Of a DNA stretch of 64,000 nt, positions 11,716 through 24,544 are shown in pieces. The stretch is from Parelaphostrongylus tenuis (lineage: Eukaryota > Nematoda > Chromadorea > Rhabditida > Metastrongylidae). Position numbers and translations under genes: made by a program. Position 1 is the stretch's first letter. Each line of letters begins with the position of its first letter. The stretch is from NCBI GenBank assembly GCA_019055375.1, contig JAHQIW010006963.1, forward strand, positions 1 to 64,000, given 5' to 3'. The notes beneath the pieces were generated by a model, which saw nothing but the letters and a program-made list of their open reading frames with translations, did no database searches and was not told where the DNA came from.

Positions 11716-14700
11716 TAGTGATAAATATTTATAGCGAGTCTTTCACCAAATATGTATAATGATGGGCCGCTGTTCTCGAAAAACAGTTGCCGAAACGAAA
11801 ATGAGTGCACGAATGAAATCGATGTGAGACGAATGATAGATATTAAACATTAATGAATGAAGTCAAATCCGCATTAGAATTCAATATGTAAAAAAACTCT
11901 TATTAGCCCACAAGTCGCATTACTGTATCATAATCGCTCGATGCGCGTCGTGTGAATGTGCACATTATAGTCTAAAAAACATTAATTCTTTTTTCGTGAA
12001 CAAAATTATTTGATCGCGCCACATCTGCACAGAATTTTTGAACTGATAACGCCAAACGATTAAGAACACTTTTTGCAAGCAACAGTCTAAAACGCAGCTT
12101 GATTGCCATTGATATGAGCAATACGTTAGATGGAAATGGTTGGTAATCCAGTCTACTCATTTATCATCTAATTTTCGAGATGGGAAACTATTTCCTATCA
12201 TTTTCCGCATCGATAAATTGCCATCTAGAAAGTCAAACTTGAGTAGTTTGAAACTATCATATGCCGTTTGGATTTTTATTGCAGCAAAAAGGAAAATTTG
12301 ACGTGTAACTATATAATAAAAGGTTTACAGCCTGAAATGGCAGAATACTTGTTCTAGTAAAAGAGACGAATTCAATTCGTTGATAACGTCCTCGGTAAAT
12401 CAATAGCTGTATTCATGAGACCTTGTTCACTTCGGGTCTGAGCCATCCACTGTAGCGTAGATCGTTTCTTGGAAAACAACAGTAGGACAACATTGATGAC
12501 TGGGCAATGTTCATTAGTTTACGCAATTCAATGTGAGTATTCGGCCTCTAGAATGGAAAATAATTGGAAGAAACTGCGAAAATCTAGGTGAATAGGTAAA
12601 CAAATGTTATTTTCATCACTTTGAGAGAAATACGACATCTAGAGAGATAGAAGACAAGTAGAAGCCTCAATGGAAGTGAACGTAGAGGGCAATATAAACA
12701 GCTGTTTTTGCACGACTTTCTCTTAATTTAAACATCTCATAACGATATTTCTGATGACGAACAGCGGACGAAAATGTGTCCGCATTAAAGTGATGGAAAT
12801 TCTACGAACAATGCACTTAAAGATGCTATACAATTAAAATTTCTCCTAAGCTTATGTAACACTGTTAGGAAATGAACTTTGCGATGTATTCTGCGTCCAG
12901 ACACCTCGTAATTTCCTAAGAAAGGTAGGAGCACACTATTGAAGTAGAAAGTTGGGACAGTCGGAAACACTAGCAAAAAAGTTTTGATAATAAAAAGAAA
13001 ACTTGGCATATTCGTCAAAGAAAGGTTGTTGAAAGACGCACTGAGTGTGTGGTTTTTTCAAGGCCAGAAAGGAACTACACTATTTATAGGACAAAATGTA
13101 TAAAGATTAGCAACGAAAAAGGACTTTAATTCGTCGAAACACAACAACACACTATTCTTTAGTTTAGCGAATGTGTTGGTTATTCTTATCAAGCTCATAG
13201 TTCACTCACAGTAAAGACCTATATTCTGTATTCTTGAAAAATTGTGCTTTTGGTGTAACCATCGATTTCAACTAATTTCAGCGAGCTGCTATTCACATAA
13301 AATTATCTTGATTTGAATTATGATATCAATAAAAATGTGCCTTTCATGCGAAAATGAAAAAAAAAGTTGTATGATGCTCACGTCGGAAGACCTATCCTCT
13401 GCTAATCACAAAAGTTGTTTCGAGCAGAATTTGAACTTCTCTTGTAATTTTCTTCGCTCGTCGCGATGCACAGCATGAAGTTCGCTAACCACAGAATCAC
13501 TCAAGCGGAGAAGTTCGACTTTTTTAAACAGTTTAATGTCTACAAGCCCAGTTAAGATTATATGTACTTTGAGATTGATTGTCCTCATGGATTAAATATG
13601 TTCATGAGTTGATAAACCTCTCGTAACGCTAAAGTATTCGGAACCGGGCTGTGGGTAGAAGCTAGAAAAACCCTAGTGCGATTAATTTGGAACTACAATG
13701 CGAGCATATTTATTTGGCTGTCAATCTATGTATCGAATTTTCAAATTTACAAGGTCGGACTGTTCGCTAGAATTTCCATAACTCAGTCATAGTGTACATG
13801 CACCTGAATACTTCGATTTCTTTACTTTCCATCACGACAACTTCACATCACAACACAAGGAATCGTATTTCTGATTCTAAATGAAAATACAGGCTCGGAT
13901 CAGAATATGATTTGCTGTGCTCGCCCACTTCGAGACAGGACGTATGGACTTGTCTTCTCAAGTTTACCCCTACTATAGTCGGCTGATATTTTGTAAGGCC
14001 TAAGTAGTTTTTATTATGGACCATTTCAAATCGATTTCAGATGTTCCCACATAGCGTGTGTATGAACAGATTGTTGTCGACGCCGAAAAATGTGGAACAC
14101 ATGGGATGCTGCAGCCGAATAAGCTCATTTCAATCAATACAAAGCTTTCGGACAATTGATTCAAAGTGGTAATTTTTCTTCAGAAAACCTTCTCACTAAT
14201 TGATTGAGCTTTCCAAAGTGTAATAACTACAAGTACCAGTCGTCTCATCAAAAGTAATTCACGTTGTCAGCTTAACTCATCAGATTGTCATGAAAGTTTT
14301 TGGAGAAAAAATCAGTGATGCAGTGTTTATTTATTTCCGTGCAAATAAATAACTACGTGAGAAAGCACGCCATAGGAAGAAGAACACCACAAATTACAAC
14401 GTATATGAAAAAGTAATAAGTGCCTGCAAGCAAGAACCGCCAATGATGGAGAACTCTAACTCTTAAAAAAACCGATATTTGGACACATTAACAAATAAGC
14501 AGTTTTTAAGTCAATGAGATGACCGAGAAAGAGAATATTGAAAAATAAACGCCCGACCATTTCATATCTAAATAACGATGACGATGAGAAACAAGAAAGA
14601 GGACGCTTTCACATTACTAGAATGTTTGCCGTTGTTAGCTGTAATTCAAGGAGTGACCACCTGTTTTTTTTCGTTTTATGTACGCTATCATAGTTCAGAA

Positions 14701-15368
14701 AGGAGCAGGCAACGAGATAACAAGGATTGCACGGTCATTCTAGTCCTTTGATTCACTATCCAACAAAGGATGAGAATAGTACAGTATAATCATTTTTGAC
14801 TTGCTATTTTGCTTGAGAAATGACTACCGGCATCGACACGCCTTATTTAGAACTTAGAAAAATTGACCACAACAGTGAGAGCGCACGAATGTGGAAGTGG
14901 GTGGAGAGATGAACTGGAAGCACATAATGTCGTGTTCGCTAGTTGGCATTCCACTAGCAAAATACAAGCAAACTCATCCAGTTAAATATTGCTCTGTCAG
15001 ACCGAATCTTCAGAGAATTCTTGTGAAAACCGTGGTGGAAATGAACGGGATGAAAGAGTCGTCAATATCGAATGGCGTGCAAATTTTTCTACTCATTGGC
15101 TTTTATCTGTCTATACAGTTCTTGATAGTGTACTACTGCATCAAAGCCCATATTTTATACTTACAGCTTGATGAGTGAAAAACAAATTATTATGTTCTCG
15201 ATTAGCTCAGCGAATTTTGCTGCAGAATGCCCGATAAAACTGGAAAAGTTCAAGAAGAAGTGAAAAAAAAGATATAGAAGCATTCCAATGTCACTTCGTT
15301 TGTGAGATATGTGCTCAACGTTTTTTTTTATTGTATGTATAAAAAATAAAAATGAAAATGCATGTACC
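11716..15368. other. Upstream region of MCTP, nothing firmly recognised
   Basis: 3.6 kb of AT-rich sequence upstream of the MCTP start. A minus-strand frame at about 13430-13530 (VVSELHAVHRDERRKLQEKF) looks faintly protein-like, but no good splice sites bound it. No transposon core was recognised. Confidence 0.35.
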
Positions 15369-15417
<49 letters not shown>

Positions 15418-15640
15418 CTGTATCACCTGTCGTCCCGTTGATCGTCGAGTGACTCGAGCGGGCACCAGCAACTCTTCCACTTTTCCCTATCGCGTGCAAG
15501 AGTAGCCCAGTGGGTCCTCCTCGCTCTAGGGATTCGCTGAGCATCATATCTTTCTTCCATCGCTTTCGTGAAGAAATCGGACCAACGGGTCAGTGGTCTT
15601 CCTTTAGAGCGCTTGACGTCCAGAGGAATCCAGTCGAGGA

Positions 15641-15677
<37 letters not shown>

Positions 15678-15685
15678 ATATATAT
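15369..15685 (-). mobile_element. RTE 3' end inserted in a (TA)n microsatellite
   Basis: A 5'-truncated RTE non-LTR retrotransposon occupies 15413-15637 on the minus strand. It ends in the family's short tail of TGATACAGG-type units and carries the C-terminal coding region (RWSDFF, then AMEERYDAQRIPRA-like) also present in the 52.8-kb copy. Pure (TA)n flanks it: 15369-15414 and 15640-15685. Insertion into TA repeats probably produced a TA-rich target duplication that cannot be delimited. Confidence 0.85.
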
Positions 15686-15744
15686 CGTTCTGTCAATTTT
15701 TTCAAATTTTTCAGCAACAAAAAAATACTGCATAAACAAATGAA

Positions 15745-16050
15745 TTCGTTCAGTTGAAGAAATTATTACGTTTATCAGATCAATAGCTACAACACTAAAC
15801 AAAAAGGTTTATAACAGGTTATCAAAATTGCCTCCTTCTGCCTCTAAAGATTTACGAAGTCGCCTGCGAAAATTTCCATCGATGCTCGCACACTTTTCTA
15901 CCGTAATGTCGTCCCAAGCGCGTGTCAAAGCCGTTTTAACTCGTTCACGTCGACCGTTCATAGGAAGCGGTGTCATCGCTCGCGCGGCTCCTGGCGGTGT
16001 CGACCTTGCGATTGAGGCGCGTAATCTTCACAACGTTTTGGTTTCGTAAT
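15745..16050 (-). pseudogene. Tc1-like transposase C-terminal relic
   Basis: The minus strand reads VKTALTRAWDDITVEK, then NFRRRLRKSLEAEGGNF, the usual C-terminus of Tc1-type transposases. The element end at 15745-15800 (ACGTTTATCAGATCAATAGC) resembles the end at 60506-60540. Upstream catalytic domains are deleted. Related relics are at 17.5-18.3 and 61.4-62.2 kb. Confidence 0.65.
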
Positions 16051-16569
16051 AGATATTGAGATCTCTTATCAACAAAAAGAATTTTGTCATTAGTAAAGGA
16101 TGAAATTTGAAGAAGAATTGAAGAAGAAACTTCAATAAAGATTTTTTGTGTTGAAATATGCCAAAACAATCAAAAAATAGTGGCATTTTCGTCAAGGCTG
16201 ATAGTACATATTGCAAGGTGACGCCAATTAATGGATAATTAAGAGGGACTTTTTGTTCTTAGTGTATTTTGGGAGTTGAAACTTCAGTAAACTTTTAGAA
16301 CAGGCACTGTTGCACTGTTTTATGAGTATTGAATCTAAATATCCATTTATACTCAATAATGAACATCATCCATCGCTGCAATTCGAAACCGACGCTAATG
16401 CTTCCTCTAAAACCCGAGTTTTGAAGAGAAAACCATATTTCGAACTCTTATCGAACATTCCCATGCCATTATATTTGTATTTAGTCAAATCTGAATTATG
16501 ACTATCTTTTGTATTACACGAAATTTCTAACGTTTAACTGCATTTTTCACAGTATTATAATCTTTCATA

Positions 16570-16695
16570 AATACCCAAGAGAATTGAGTGGTGAGCAAAA
16601 ATACGACCCTAGACCGAAGTCGAACCCACGTTTCATCCATACCAGGGATGTTTGCTACCACTGCACAACCGAGGTACATTCGCGCCGTCACTGTT
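16570..16695 (-). repeat. tRNA-derived repeat
   Basis: On the minus strand there is an A-box-like GTGCAGTGGTAGCAAAC and, about 35 bases later, a B-box-like GGGTTCGACTT. No cloverleaf closes well, so it is a tRNA-derived SINE fragment rather than a gene. Confidence 0.5.
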
Positions 16696-16699
16696 TTTT

Positions 16700-17500
16700 G
16701 TTTTTATATGTTAGTAACAATTAGTAACAATCCGCCATTACTCGTTGCCACGAGTAATTAAGTGGTCAATTAGTGTAGTATATTATCACTCCGTAATCGA
16801 ACATTACGGCATAAATCTTGCAGTTGTGAACTCTTTCAATTCAATGCAATAGCCAAAAGTTGTCGCAATGTTTTTGAGTCAGAAAATAATGAATGGTTTA
16901 CGAACAACTTTATGTTCACGGCATGCGATGACATCTAATCGACAACTTCCAACAATTTTAATTTCAGAACAACTTAGCGCTTTATTCACTAAAAAGCCGT
17001 CTGCATAAATCCATGCAATGTGATTTACTCTTTCATAGCTACAAAGTTTGTTTAGAATCAAAATTTTGCTATACAATACCAAAAAATCCTCTGCGAAGTT
17101 ACAGCAACGCACTCGGGTTACAAAAGTAATATTCTTCTTGTTGTTATGACAAAATATGGGAGTCTCTTTACGCAGCAAGCTCAGCATTGAGATTTTCATC
17201 TTTCAAACAATCAACTGATTGCTAATAGTCTAGTGAAAAAGTTTTACTGAGTAAAAAAGAGAGAGAAACAGGAATACATTCCACACAATGCGTACGCATT
17301 TGACACAATTCATAACGAAAAGTGAAAATTTTCAAATAACTCGGCATTATTTTCACTAAGAATACATTTTTATGAGTCCATCCAGTAAGTCTTTTTTCAC
17401 AACGACAATGCCTACTTATTATCAAAATTTTGCCTTATAATAGCAAGAAAATTCGCCGTGCAGTTGAGACAACGCATTCCAGATGCAAACCTTCATCATT
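16700..17500. other. No gene seen
   Basis: AT-rich sequence with patches of low-similarity dispersed repeat (TTTCACTAAGAATAC-like segments). No coding call is supported. Confidence 0.3.
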
Positions 17501-17559
17501 TTCCATAAATAAAGCACAGTATAAAAGTTGCTTAGCAAATCAAGCTCATTGTCAAAATT

Positions 17560-18340
17560 GTCGTTTTTCAAGCTATCAAATGACGCCCATTTTTGTTGAA
17601 ACGCAAATCCGCCGGCGTCAAAGTGTTGAGTAGTCCAATGCTCCAGTTCGCCTCGTAAAACTTGCTGCTAACAGCTGGCAGCGTCGATTTTGACGTTTCC
17701 GTTGATGAAGACCTACGGTGTCTTTCCGAAGGCGCTAATGCCGCCTGGATCATCATAAAGGCCGGAAAAGACTGCGGGTCCATGGTTTTTGCTACTGCCT
17801 ACTTTTGCTACCTTTTCTTGAAAGGTTGACGTCGATTCTGGCGCTTGTGCAGTGGTTCCACTGTGAATACCTTATCATTCGTAGAAAACACCTCCGACAA
17901 ACGAGCACCAACTGTCAAACGATTCATGCGAAAAGACTTTGAAAGTCGTTTTCTTTCATCTTTTTGTCCAGAGACTGATCACAGGCGATATTGTAACTGC
18001 ACAATTTCCGCTTATTTTTGACAATGTCTCGGACGCTTCACTCTCCAATCCCGAGCTTCACGAGCCATTTGCGTATTGAACGTTCCGGATTTCATTGATC
18101 TTGGCAGCGGATCTATTCAATGTTTTCTGAGTAGATGCGGTCATTGGACGACCTTGTCGAGGACAGTTCTCAATCCCTCCATTGCCTTTGCAATGTTTCA
18201 CAGCTGTGTAGACACTTCTTCGGTTGAAACCAGTTATTTTGACAATGTCAGCCGCTCTCATTTCCATCTTGTGCTACCCAACTACTGCGATACGTTCATA
18301 TTTACGACCAATAACTTAAGCACAGTGAAGATAGACAAGT
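17560..18340 (-). pseudogene. Tc1-like transposase relic with helix-turn-helix
   Basis: Minus strand. The N-terminal part (18058-18267) reads IVKITGFNRRSVYTAVKHCK, then ENCPRQGRP, the paired-type helix-turn-helix and GRPR hook that bind the terminal repeats in Tc1 family transposases. The downstream part (17590-17700) reads VKIDAASCQQQVLRG and FAFQQKWAS, corresponding to the region around the second catalytic Asp (QQDSAP in active relatives). That Asp is replaced and frames are broken, so it is inactive. Same family as the copy at 61.4-62.1 kb. Confidence 0.7.
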
Positions 18341-18724
18341 AATGAAGACAGATCCCAGACCAATATTGAACAAGGAATCAAACAGAGTCATCAGAATTGT
18401 AAAAAAAACATTACATTTATGCTAAAATCAGCAAAATGCAGAATTGACTTAACTTTTCCCGCACCCTATATGTATACATGTATATAATGCACTGCACAGA
18501 TTGGGAAAAGCCATTGGAAGCTTCAGTAGTCAGAAGATTGTTTATGCAATGATGGGAAAAGCTTGAATTTAAGAAATAATTTACTGGACAATTTGTGACG
18601 TTATAGTGTTATCTCTTTTATTCAGAATAAACAGCAAATTATTACATAATGGAACGTTTTGTTAATCTTTTCTATAGCAATCATTTTTTTAACGCCTATT
18701 GAGGATGATATTTCAGTAAACCCA

Positions 18725-19200
18725 GTGATGTAGAGTGGTGTGCAAAAGTGTTTGCGTCAGCTGAGACTTCAACGCAGATTTCACTCTTTCCGGGAGCGCG
18801 TGCTGAACCGTTGCACTACCGGCGCTTGTTTTGCACACCACTCCTTCTATGCTACAGCGCGTTATCTGTCAACTGGTGTGGGCAGTCACTTATCGACATT
18901 GAACCCACTTATGCTGACAGATATTGGGTTTCAATAATCAATCAGAAAACATTTTATTTGACCGCCTATTGCGGTTTTATGATGTTTCAATAAACTAAAT
19001 AATGTAGAGTGGTGTGCAAAAACGTTTGCGTTAATTGGGACTTGAACCCAGATTTCACTCCTTCCGCGAGAGCGTGCTGAACCGTTCACTACACGCACTA
19101 CCGGCAACGGTTCAGCACGCGATCTCGGAAAAAGTGAAATCTAGGTTCAAGTCCCAGCTGACGCAAACGTTTTCGCACGCCACTCTACATCATTGGGTTT
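18725..19200. repeat. tRNA-like repeats with GTAGAGTGGTGTGC ends
   Basis: Three tRNA-like heads (about 18735-18850 minus, 19005-19085 minus, 19105-19190 plus) are bounded by GTAGAGTGGTGTGCAAAA-type ends and end in TTTGCGTCAGC-like sequence. They match copies at 20440-20580, 36325-36400, 44395-44525 and 52120-52550. The last two units face each other as an inverted repeat. Confidence 0.6.
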
Positions 19201-19274
19201 TCTATAGCTCACAAGGACACCATTGAATCTGATATGATAGAAAAACGGGAAAACGAAAAAGAAAAATGATTCAC

Positions 19275-19307
19275 CTTGATCATATCAGGTGGGACGATCA
19301 CGGTCTC
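19275..19307 (-). CDS. Candidate micro-exon, possible upstream MCTP exon
   Basis: 33 nt between a strong acceptor (TTTTTCTTCAG) and a consensus donor (AAG then GTGAAT), reading ETVIVPPDMIK with phase 0 on both sides. It lies on the same strand as MCTP, 7.6 kb upstream of the start-codon exon, and could be an alternative 5' exon. The splice sites are the only evidence; chance matches occur in AT-rich DNA. Confidence 0.3.
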
Positions 19308-20439
19308 CTGAAGAAAAATAGATGACTTTTTTTCATTTCCATGTGAAAAAGTGCCAATTAAAACCGAAAATTGTGGACGAATAGGTGTTTTTTGAAAAAT
19401 GGGCGAGCCAGTGAAAATTAAGAGTTTTTGAATAACATTCATGAAATCGAGTGCCATGTTAAGGTTACAACATCCTAGTTGCTAGTAATAGGAAAAAAAT
19501 CGGTAATGTGCAAAACTGCAGTAACTAGTGAAGAGAGTGAGGCAGCCACAACGTATATGCTCTAAGGGACTTTGAATGGTTACCCCACTTTTTTAGAGTA
19601 GGATGGGTACCCTCTAAAACACTCATGAGGCAAAACGTTTTTGTTAAGTTTGAAAGACTGGGTTGAAAAGAACGAGGTGGTGGTACAGAGTTCTAACAGC
19701 GATCAGAATATCATGAAGTGCAGCCACTAGACAAAGCTTAGGGATATCGCACGCTTTGTTAGATGGCTCTTCAGTTCTACTTCTTCTATCAAGGTGACCA
19801 GTCTTTTCCATGACCCCTCATAACAAATACAGCTTGGAATCTAAAGCTTTCTGCATTCGATTCCTTGCTTTGAATCCATCCTTCACAAAGTTATCCAAAC
19901 ATTTTGCATGTGTTTTCGGCTGCTGCCTGTAGATTACGCCCTCTCTACAAATGTCATAGAACGCTGAACGAGACGATTCTTCAAACGATCTTGATGATAG
20001 CCGCACAAGGAATACACGTGTGAATTTGCGAGAGCGCGTTTGGGTAAAGGATTGAATTTTGCTTTACGATAACGTGCATCGCTATCTCCATCCTCTAGGT
20101 GATCAGTGGCGTATGATAAGACAAATATTGTACATTTTTTGTAGCTTCATGTTCAATTATATATTCTGGTTCATCGACGCATTGATCCAGATCGAAAGCA
20201 CTGAGGGTTTTGTGTTTCCTGAAAAAGAAATTGTTTTAGTATCCACTAACATAGTGCCCACAGTAACAGATTTTCTGAATTTCTGACGCACTGAGTTTCT
20301 AAAATAGTAATTTTGTAATGGGCTAAGAAAATGGAAGCGACATAAACAAGAATTGCTTCACAAAAAAAGCTTTTGCTTTCAGGTAGGCAAATAGTGGGAA
20401 AAAGGGAAAGAATTAGTCGGAACTGATGATTCAGAAACA

Positions 20440-20580
20440 ATATTGTGAAGTCGTGTGCAAAGACATTTGCGTCAGGCCGGAATTTGAACCCAGATCTTAC
20501 CCTTACCGGGAGCGTTTGCTGAACCGTTGCACCACTGACGCTGACGCAGCGCTCTACATTATTGGGTTTATTGAAAGATC
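20440..20580 (-). repeat. tRNA-like repeat copy
   Basis: Same family as 18.7-19.2 kb: a GTGTGCAAAGACATTTGCGT-like end, a minus-strand tRNA-like head, then a CTCTACATTATTGGGTTTAT end. Diverged. Confidence 0.55.
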
Positions 20581-20719
20581 ATACTACCGCAATACGCGGT
20601 GAAATAAAATATATTCTGATTAATTCAGAAACACTATATAAAGAAGGCTTTCCAAGATAGAAGTGTGGTAAGTACAGCGATTATCTATTGAAAGTCACCA
20701 TTGAACATTTAGAAGCATT

Positions 20720-22400
20720 TTCAGTTGATAAAAGAAGATGTTTCCAAAACCGTAAGTTAGTCAGAAATAGAGGGTGCTTTCAGTATCGTAAACTGAAGAA
20801 TGAATTAAATAAAAAGTGAACTAAAGAAGGAGGAGTAAGGAAATGCGCGCCAAAAATTCAGAATTACAAAAATCAAAGCAATCATGGATTTTTAACTCTA
20901 TGAAAAACCTGAGCGAATATTTCAGTATTGAAAAATAGAGGTAAGAAAGAGGTGAAAATTGAATGAAGCTTTCCATCAAAGCCACTAAGGGTAAACCATC
21001 AAGTTTCGTTAATTTCGATGAGAAGAACGAATTGTAAGAACCAAAGATTTGTCAGCTTTCGCTCTAGCACTGAAGCTTGCTAGGCTTACTGAACTATTTC
21101 CAGTTCCCTGTAGATATTAAGTCACCTACGGCTCTAAAACTGGTGAATTGGGCAAGGTTTTGAATAAAATCAACAGACATGTGGAAGGTGCTCTACGGCA
21201 ACTGAATACAACTACCATTGTGGAATTTGTGAGAGTTTTGTTGTTATCGTAATAATGGGTTCATAACTGGTAAGCTGAATAAACAAAACAGGGAAATCGG
21301 CGAAACTGATGAATAGGCAGCTGATCAATATTTTTGAATTGGACGCTGTTACCGTTATTTCCATTCGAACGCATAGAAAAAATTGTCAGCCCCCCGAAGC
21401 AGGGTGCCACGTGAAAATAAGAGGACAAACGCTTTAGATGGTCTGAGACTCTGAAATAAGTTATCTCTGCTACAGGTCAAAATGCCTTATAAGTTCTTGG
21501 ATATTTGGCGTGGCTGTTTTCCAAAACCTAATCACTCTGATCAGATTCGGTGTTGATAATCAATCAGCAGTTATAGTGAGTCTTCCATATCTGATTTTGA
21601 TAATGCAAGTGTTGCGTGTAACTTAGAGGTGCCCTTTTATGCACACGAATTCGTTGGTTTGATGAGGTGCCGTTGTAAACCAAGCCGTTCGTGATCTGCG
21701 GGTTTATTAATCGATATTACACTCATCTGGCAGGATAAAAATAGTAATTTTAAATATTGCTAAATCAATTTAGGTTTCCCTTCATGCGGGCCGTCTTCAC
21801 AGCGATTGTATTAAACCTTTTATCATATACGATTTGTTTCTTCGATTCGAACTTTTGTACGCGAATGTGGCTTTTACTCAAGTACTGTCGATTTCTTCAC
21901 GAATGTTTTATGTGATAATCGAGGCGAATGTTCCTAGAGTGCTTTGATAGACGGGCTAGAGCACTCCCATTAAAACTGCACGGAGTGGATTATTCTCACA
22001 CAAGTCTGGTACAGTTTTGAAGGATGAGAAGCACGGTGAACCACAAAAATAATATCGCACTCAAATTAGTCCTGGTTCACACTCAAGAAAAAAAATCTCA
22101 CGTTGGTGTGACATCTGCGGCCCTTCTCTTATAGTTTGACAAGCGGAAAAAAGGGAAAATAAAGATGGTGTTGTAGGATATATTAGTCGTTATGTTCTTC
22201 GATTTTCGTCCTGAGCAGATGATGATTTAGAAAGGTGGCAGAGTCAAGTCACACAGTTGCGTTTTATGAACCATTTCATTTTTGTACGACGTTGGAATCG
22301 AATGGTAGAAATTGATTTCGAAGAAAAGCCCGCATTTTTCTGGAAAGGCAACAAGCTTGATTATGTTGATATCAGAGTTCTCTGAGGATTACTGTCACGG
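20720..22400 (+). pseudogene. Unrecognised, possibly decayed intron-bearing locus
   Basis: Several plus-strand segments look protein-like and lie beside plausible splice sites. 20727-20753 reads LIKEDVSKT between TTTTCAG and GTAAGTTAG. About 21124-21250 reads GSKTGELGKVLNKINRHVEG. About 21571-21700 reads SISDFDNASVACNLEVPFYA. About 22205-22380 reads ERWQSQVTQLRFMNHFIF, then FEEKPAFFWKGNKLDYVDI. In-frame stops separate some of them, so this may be a pseudogene, an old transposon or a gene with missed exons. I do not recognise the family and assign no function. Confidence 0.25.
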
Positions 22401-23130
22401 CACAAAAATACTGTTTGAAAATAGATTGATATTACAGCATGCTGAGATGTGAGCAAAACTCGCAACTTCGGTTAGGTTTTGAAACCTCTAATGTTTTGTC
22501 TAAAGGTTCACGTGATATTTGCCATTCTATACAAATTAGAGTATTTGTTGACAGTATTGATGGAGTCACAACGTGACTGAGGGAAAGGCAAAGTAAGGGG
22601 GCCTCGATTCTGTGTTGAATAGCACGTAAGCAGCTGAAAACTAATTGCAGACTTGAGATTAACGGAGATCCCAAATTTTGCTCATATCTCAGCATCGCCG
22701 CGACTGTATTTCATATCGCCCTCTGTCATAAAAAATGGTCTAATATAAAGTTGGAACATCATAATCACATCGCAAAAACAATGAGATGGTTTCAGTCATA
22801 AACTAGATTGTTATGCTATAATATTCATCTAATTCATTGTGATTTCAAAAAAGGAAAATTCCTTACTTGGAAGATGTCAAAGACGAGAATATCTTGCGTA
22901 AGCGACTTCGACGAGCACACGGTGACATTTCTGAATGCAGCAAACATTGGAAAACGAATCATAAACTAATGGATATTGAAATTTATTCAAACTTCCATAT
23001 GTCAACTTTCATTCACGCTCATTTAGTATTAAGTCACTCCATGAGATTTGGCACCAGAGCAGTAAACATCAACTTTACTAACCAGAAGTAATTGAAATTG
23101 CCTAATATTGGTCTCCTTCAATGACGCATT
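22401..23130. other. No gene seen
   Basis: Short open frames on both strands without recognised domains; repeat-like patches at 22860-23090. Confidence 0.3.
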
Positions 23131-23162
23131 TTCTTGCGAACATTTTGATATACAGTCTCCTA

Positions 23163-23560
23163 TACTTGCTTTGGGATGGAACTGTGGTGGGAACAAGTTC
23201 GCTTGCTACTCATGCACGAACAGAGCTTAGGGGAAAATGCTATAACACGCTTTGCAAGATTAATAGAGCGTTCTGTGGACGATGCCAGCTTGTTTGATTC
23301 TTCAGACTGCTCTCTCCAACACTTTCTGCAACCGTATCATCGCCCCAAGCTGCGTTAATTTTGCGCGCTGCTTTGCTATCATTTTTCCCTGCGCCATTGC
23401 TGCATGAGTAGTAAATGAATTTGCAGCCAGGACAGCTCCATCTTAAACAAATATAGACAAGTTGTATAACAAAATGTTTGCAAGTAAATGCACTTTTGTA
23501 AAACACCAAAATCGTATAATTGTATATATTTGTGGTTAATGAATTTGGTGTTTATTTCTA
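23163..23560. repeat. Diverged relative of the long-arm transposon
   Basis: Contains both orientations of the inner-arm sequence of the 4638-6254 element (GGGAAAATGCT on one side, CAGCTCCATCTTAA and AATGCAC on the other), so it looks like a collapsed inner part of a related element. Confidence 0.5.
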
Positions 23561-23636
23561 TATTGTCAAAACTATGGAACGACCTAATATTTATTTATGA
23601 AGGATAAAAGATAAACTATAAAGATAAAGCTCTCGG

Positions 23637-23912
23637 CGCTGATCACTTTCTGAGGGATGAGCCATGCACTCGTCTTCAATTTCTAACTTCGTTCCGAGGT
23701 GAGTGAATGCATATCTGTTCTTTAGAATGACTCGCGGTTGCACACCGCTGTATCAAATCAGTGTCAAGTATCCCCTCGCACACTGAGTCTGGTACCAATT
23801 AAATGACCCCTGGATATGGATGGCTTGGTGAGTCATGAGCGTGATATTGAACCATCGAGCTTGTGAGCAACGCAGAGTACCTTTAACCTCTGCGCTTTAT
23901 GCGCTTCTAATA
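23637..23912 (-). repeat. tRNA-derived SINE, second copy
   Basis: Colinear with the 8935-9215 copy (TGAGGGATGAGCCATGCACT, TGGATATGGATGGCTTGGTG, then the tRNA-like head). The A and B boxes are more decayed here. Confidence 0.65.
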
Positions 23913-23960
23913 TTTATTTATACTGTATTGAAATTTCATTTCAATTATTTCTTTAAGGAC

Positions 23961-24050
23961 GAGTAACTGACGAGTCTGTAAGGACGGAACACGTGTATCG
24001 GGCTGTACAAGAGCCCTTACCAGACCATATGACAAGTTGGCTCAAATAAT
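23961..24050 (+). ncRNA. Decayed hammerhead (class A) fragment
   Basis: Has CTGACGA at 23967, the GTC/GAC helix II with TGTAAG loop, and CACGTGTATCG, followed by GGCTCAAATAATAATGAAAG as in the 53.9-kb copies. The GAAA box is GGAA and the 5' strand of helix I is missing, so it should not cleave. Confidence 0.6.
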
Positions 24051-24198
24051 AATGAAAGGATCAATTATTTCTTTTATCTCACCTTACCTCCGATTCAAAT
24101 CATACTTTTCTGCATCTCTAATTCTACACAAATTGAATTCTATTTTACATTGCCTATTCTAGTGAGTTTGTAGCACGAAGCTATTGAAAGTTTTACTC

Positions 24199-24234
24199 GG
24201 TCGACGTTTTGACACATTTCGTCTCTTCAGAGCC
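24199..24234 (-). ncRNA. Decayed hammerhead (class B-like)
   Basis: Minus strand: GGCT, CTGAAGA, a GAC/GTC helix II, AAAACGTC (one change from GAAACGTC), GACC. Helix II pairs directly to the core, but the conserved G12 is A and helix I has mismatches. Confidence 0.55.
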
Positions 24235-24544
24235 GATAGTTCGATTCAATCGCCCACTGTCGTTCGTTCCCGTTTTATTTCCTCAAATCTATTTTGCATT
24301 TATGTCTACATTAGATTTTTTTGCCTAGAATTTCAAAACTACTTTTCCCTGCTGCAGTTGCACTTCATAATTTCGTGTCTTCGAGACAAGATTCTATTCC
24401 ACACTACTCTTTAGAATTTCTAAATCGATCTGTGCACTTCTTCTAAACTGGTTGTTTTCTCGCATGCATTATCCGCGGAGATCTCATCAATTCATGCATA
24501 AGTTTGCCTTCTGTGTGAAGGCCTTCGTTTTTATGAATGTTATT

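Noticed and set aside
13406..13588. Protein-like minus frame considered as an MCTP exon
   Set aside because: No usable acceptor or donor in frame, and the start-codon exon at 11699 makes it unnecessary.
15510..15802. Open frames with Ile-Tyr runs around 15.6 kb
   Set aside because: They are translations of the (TA)n microsatellite.
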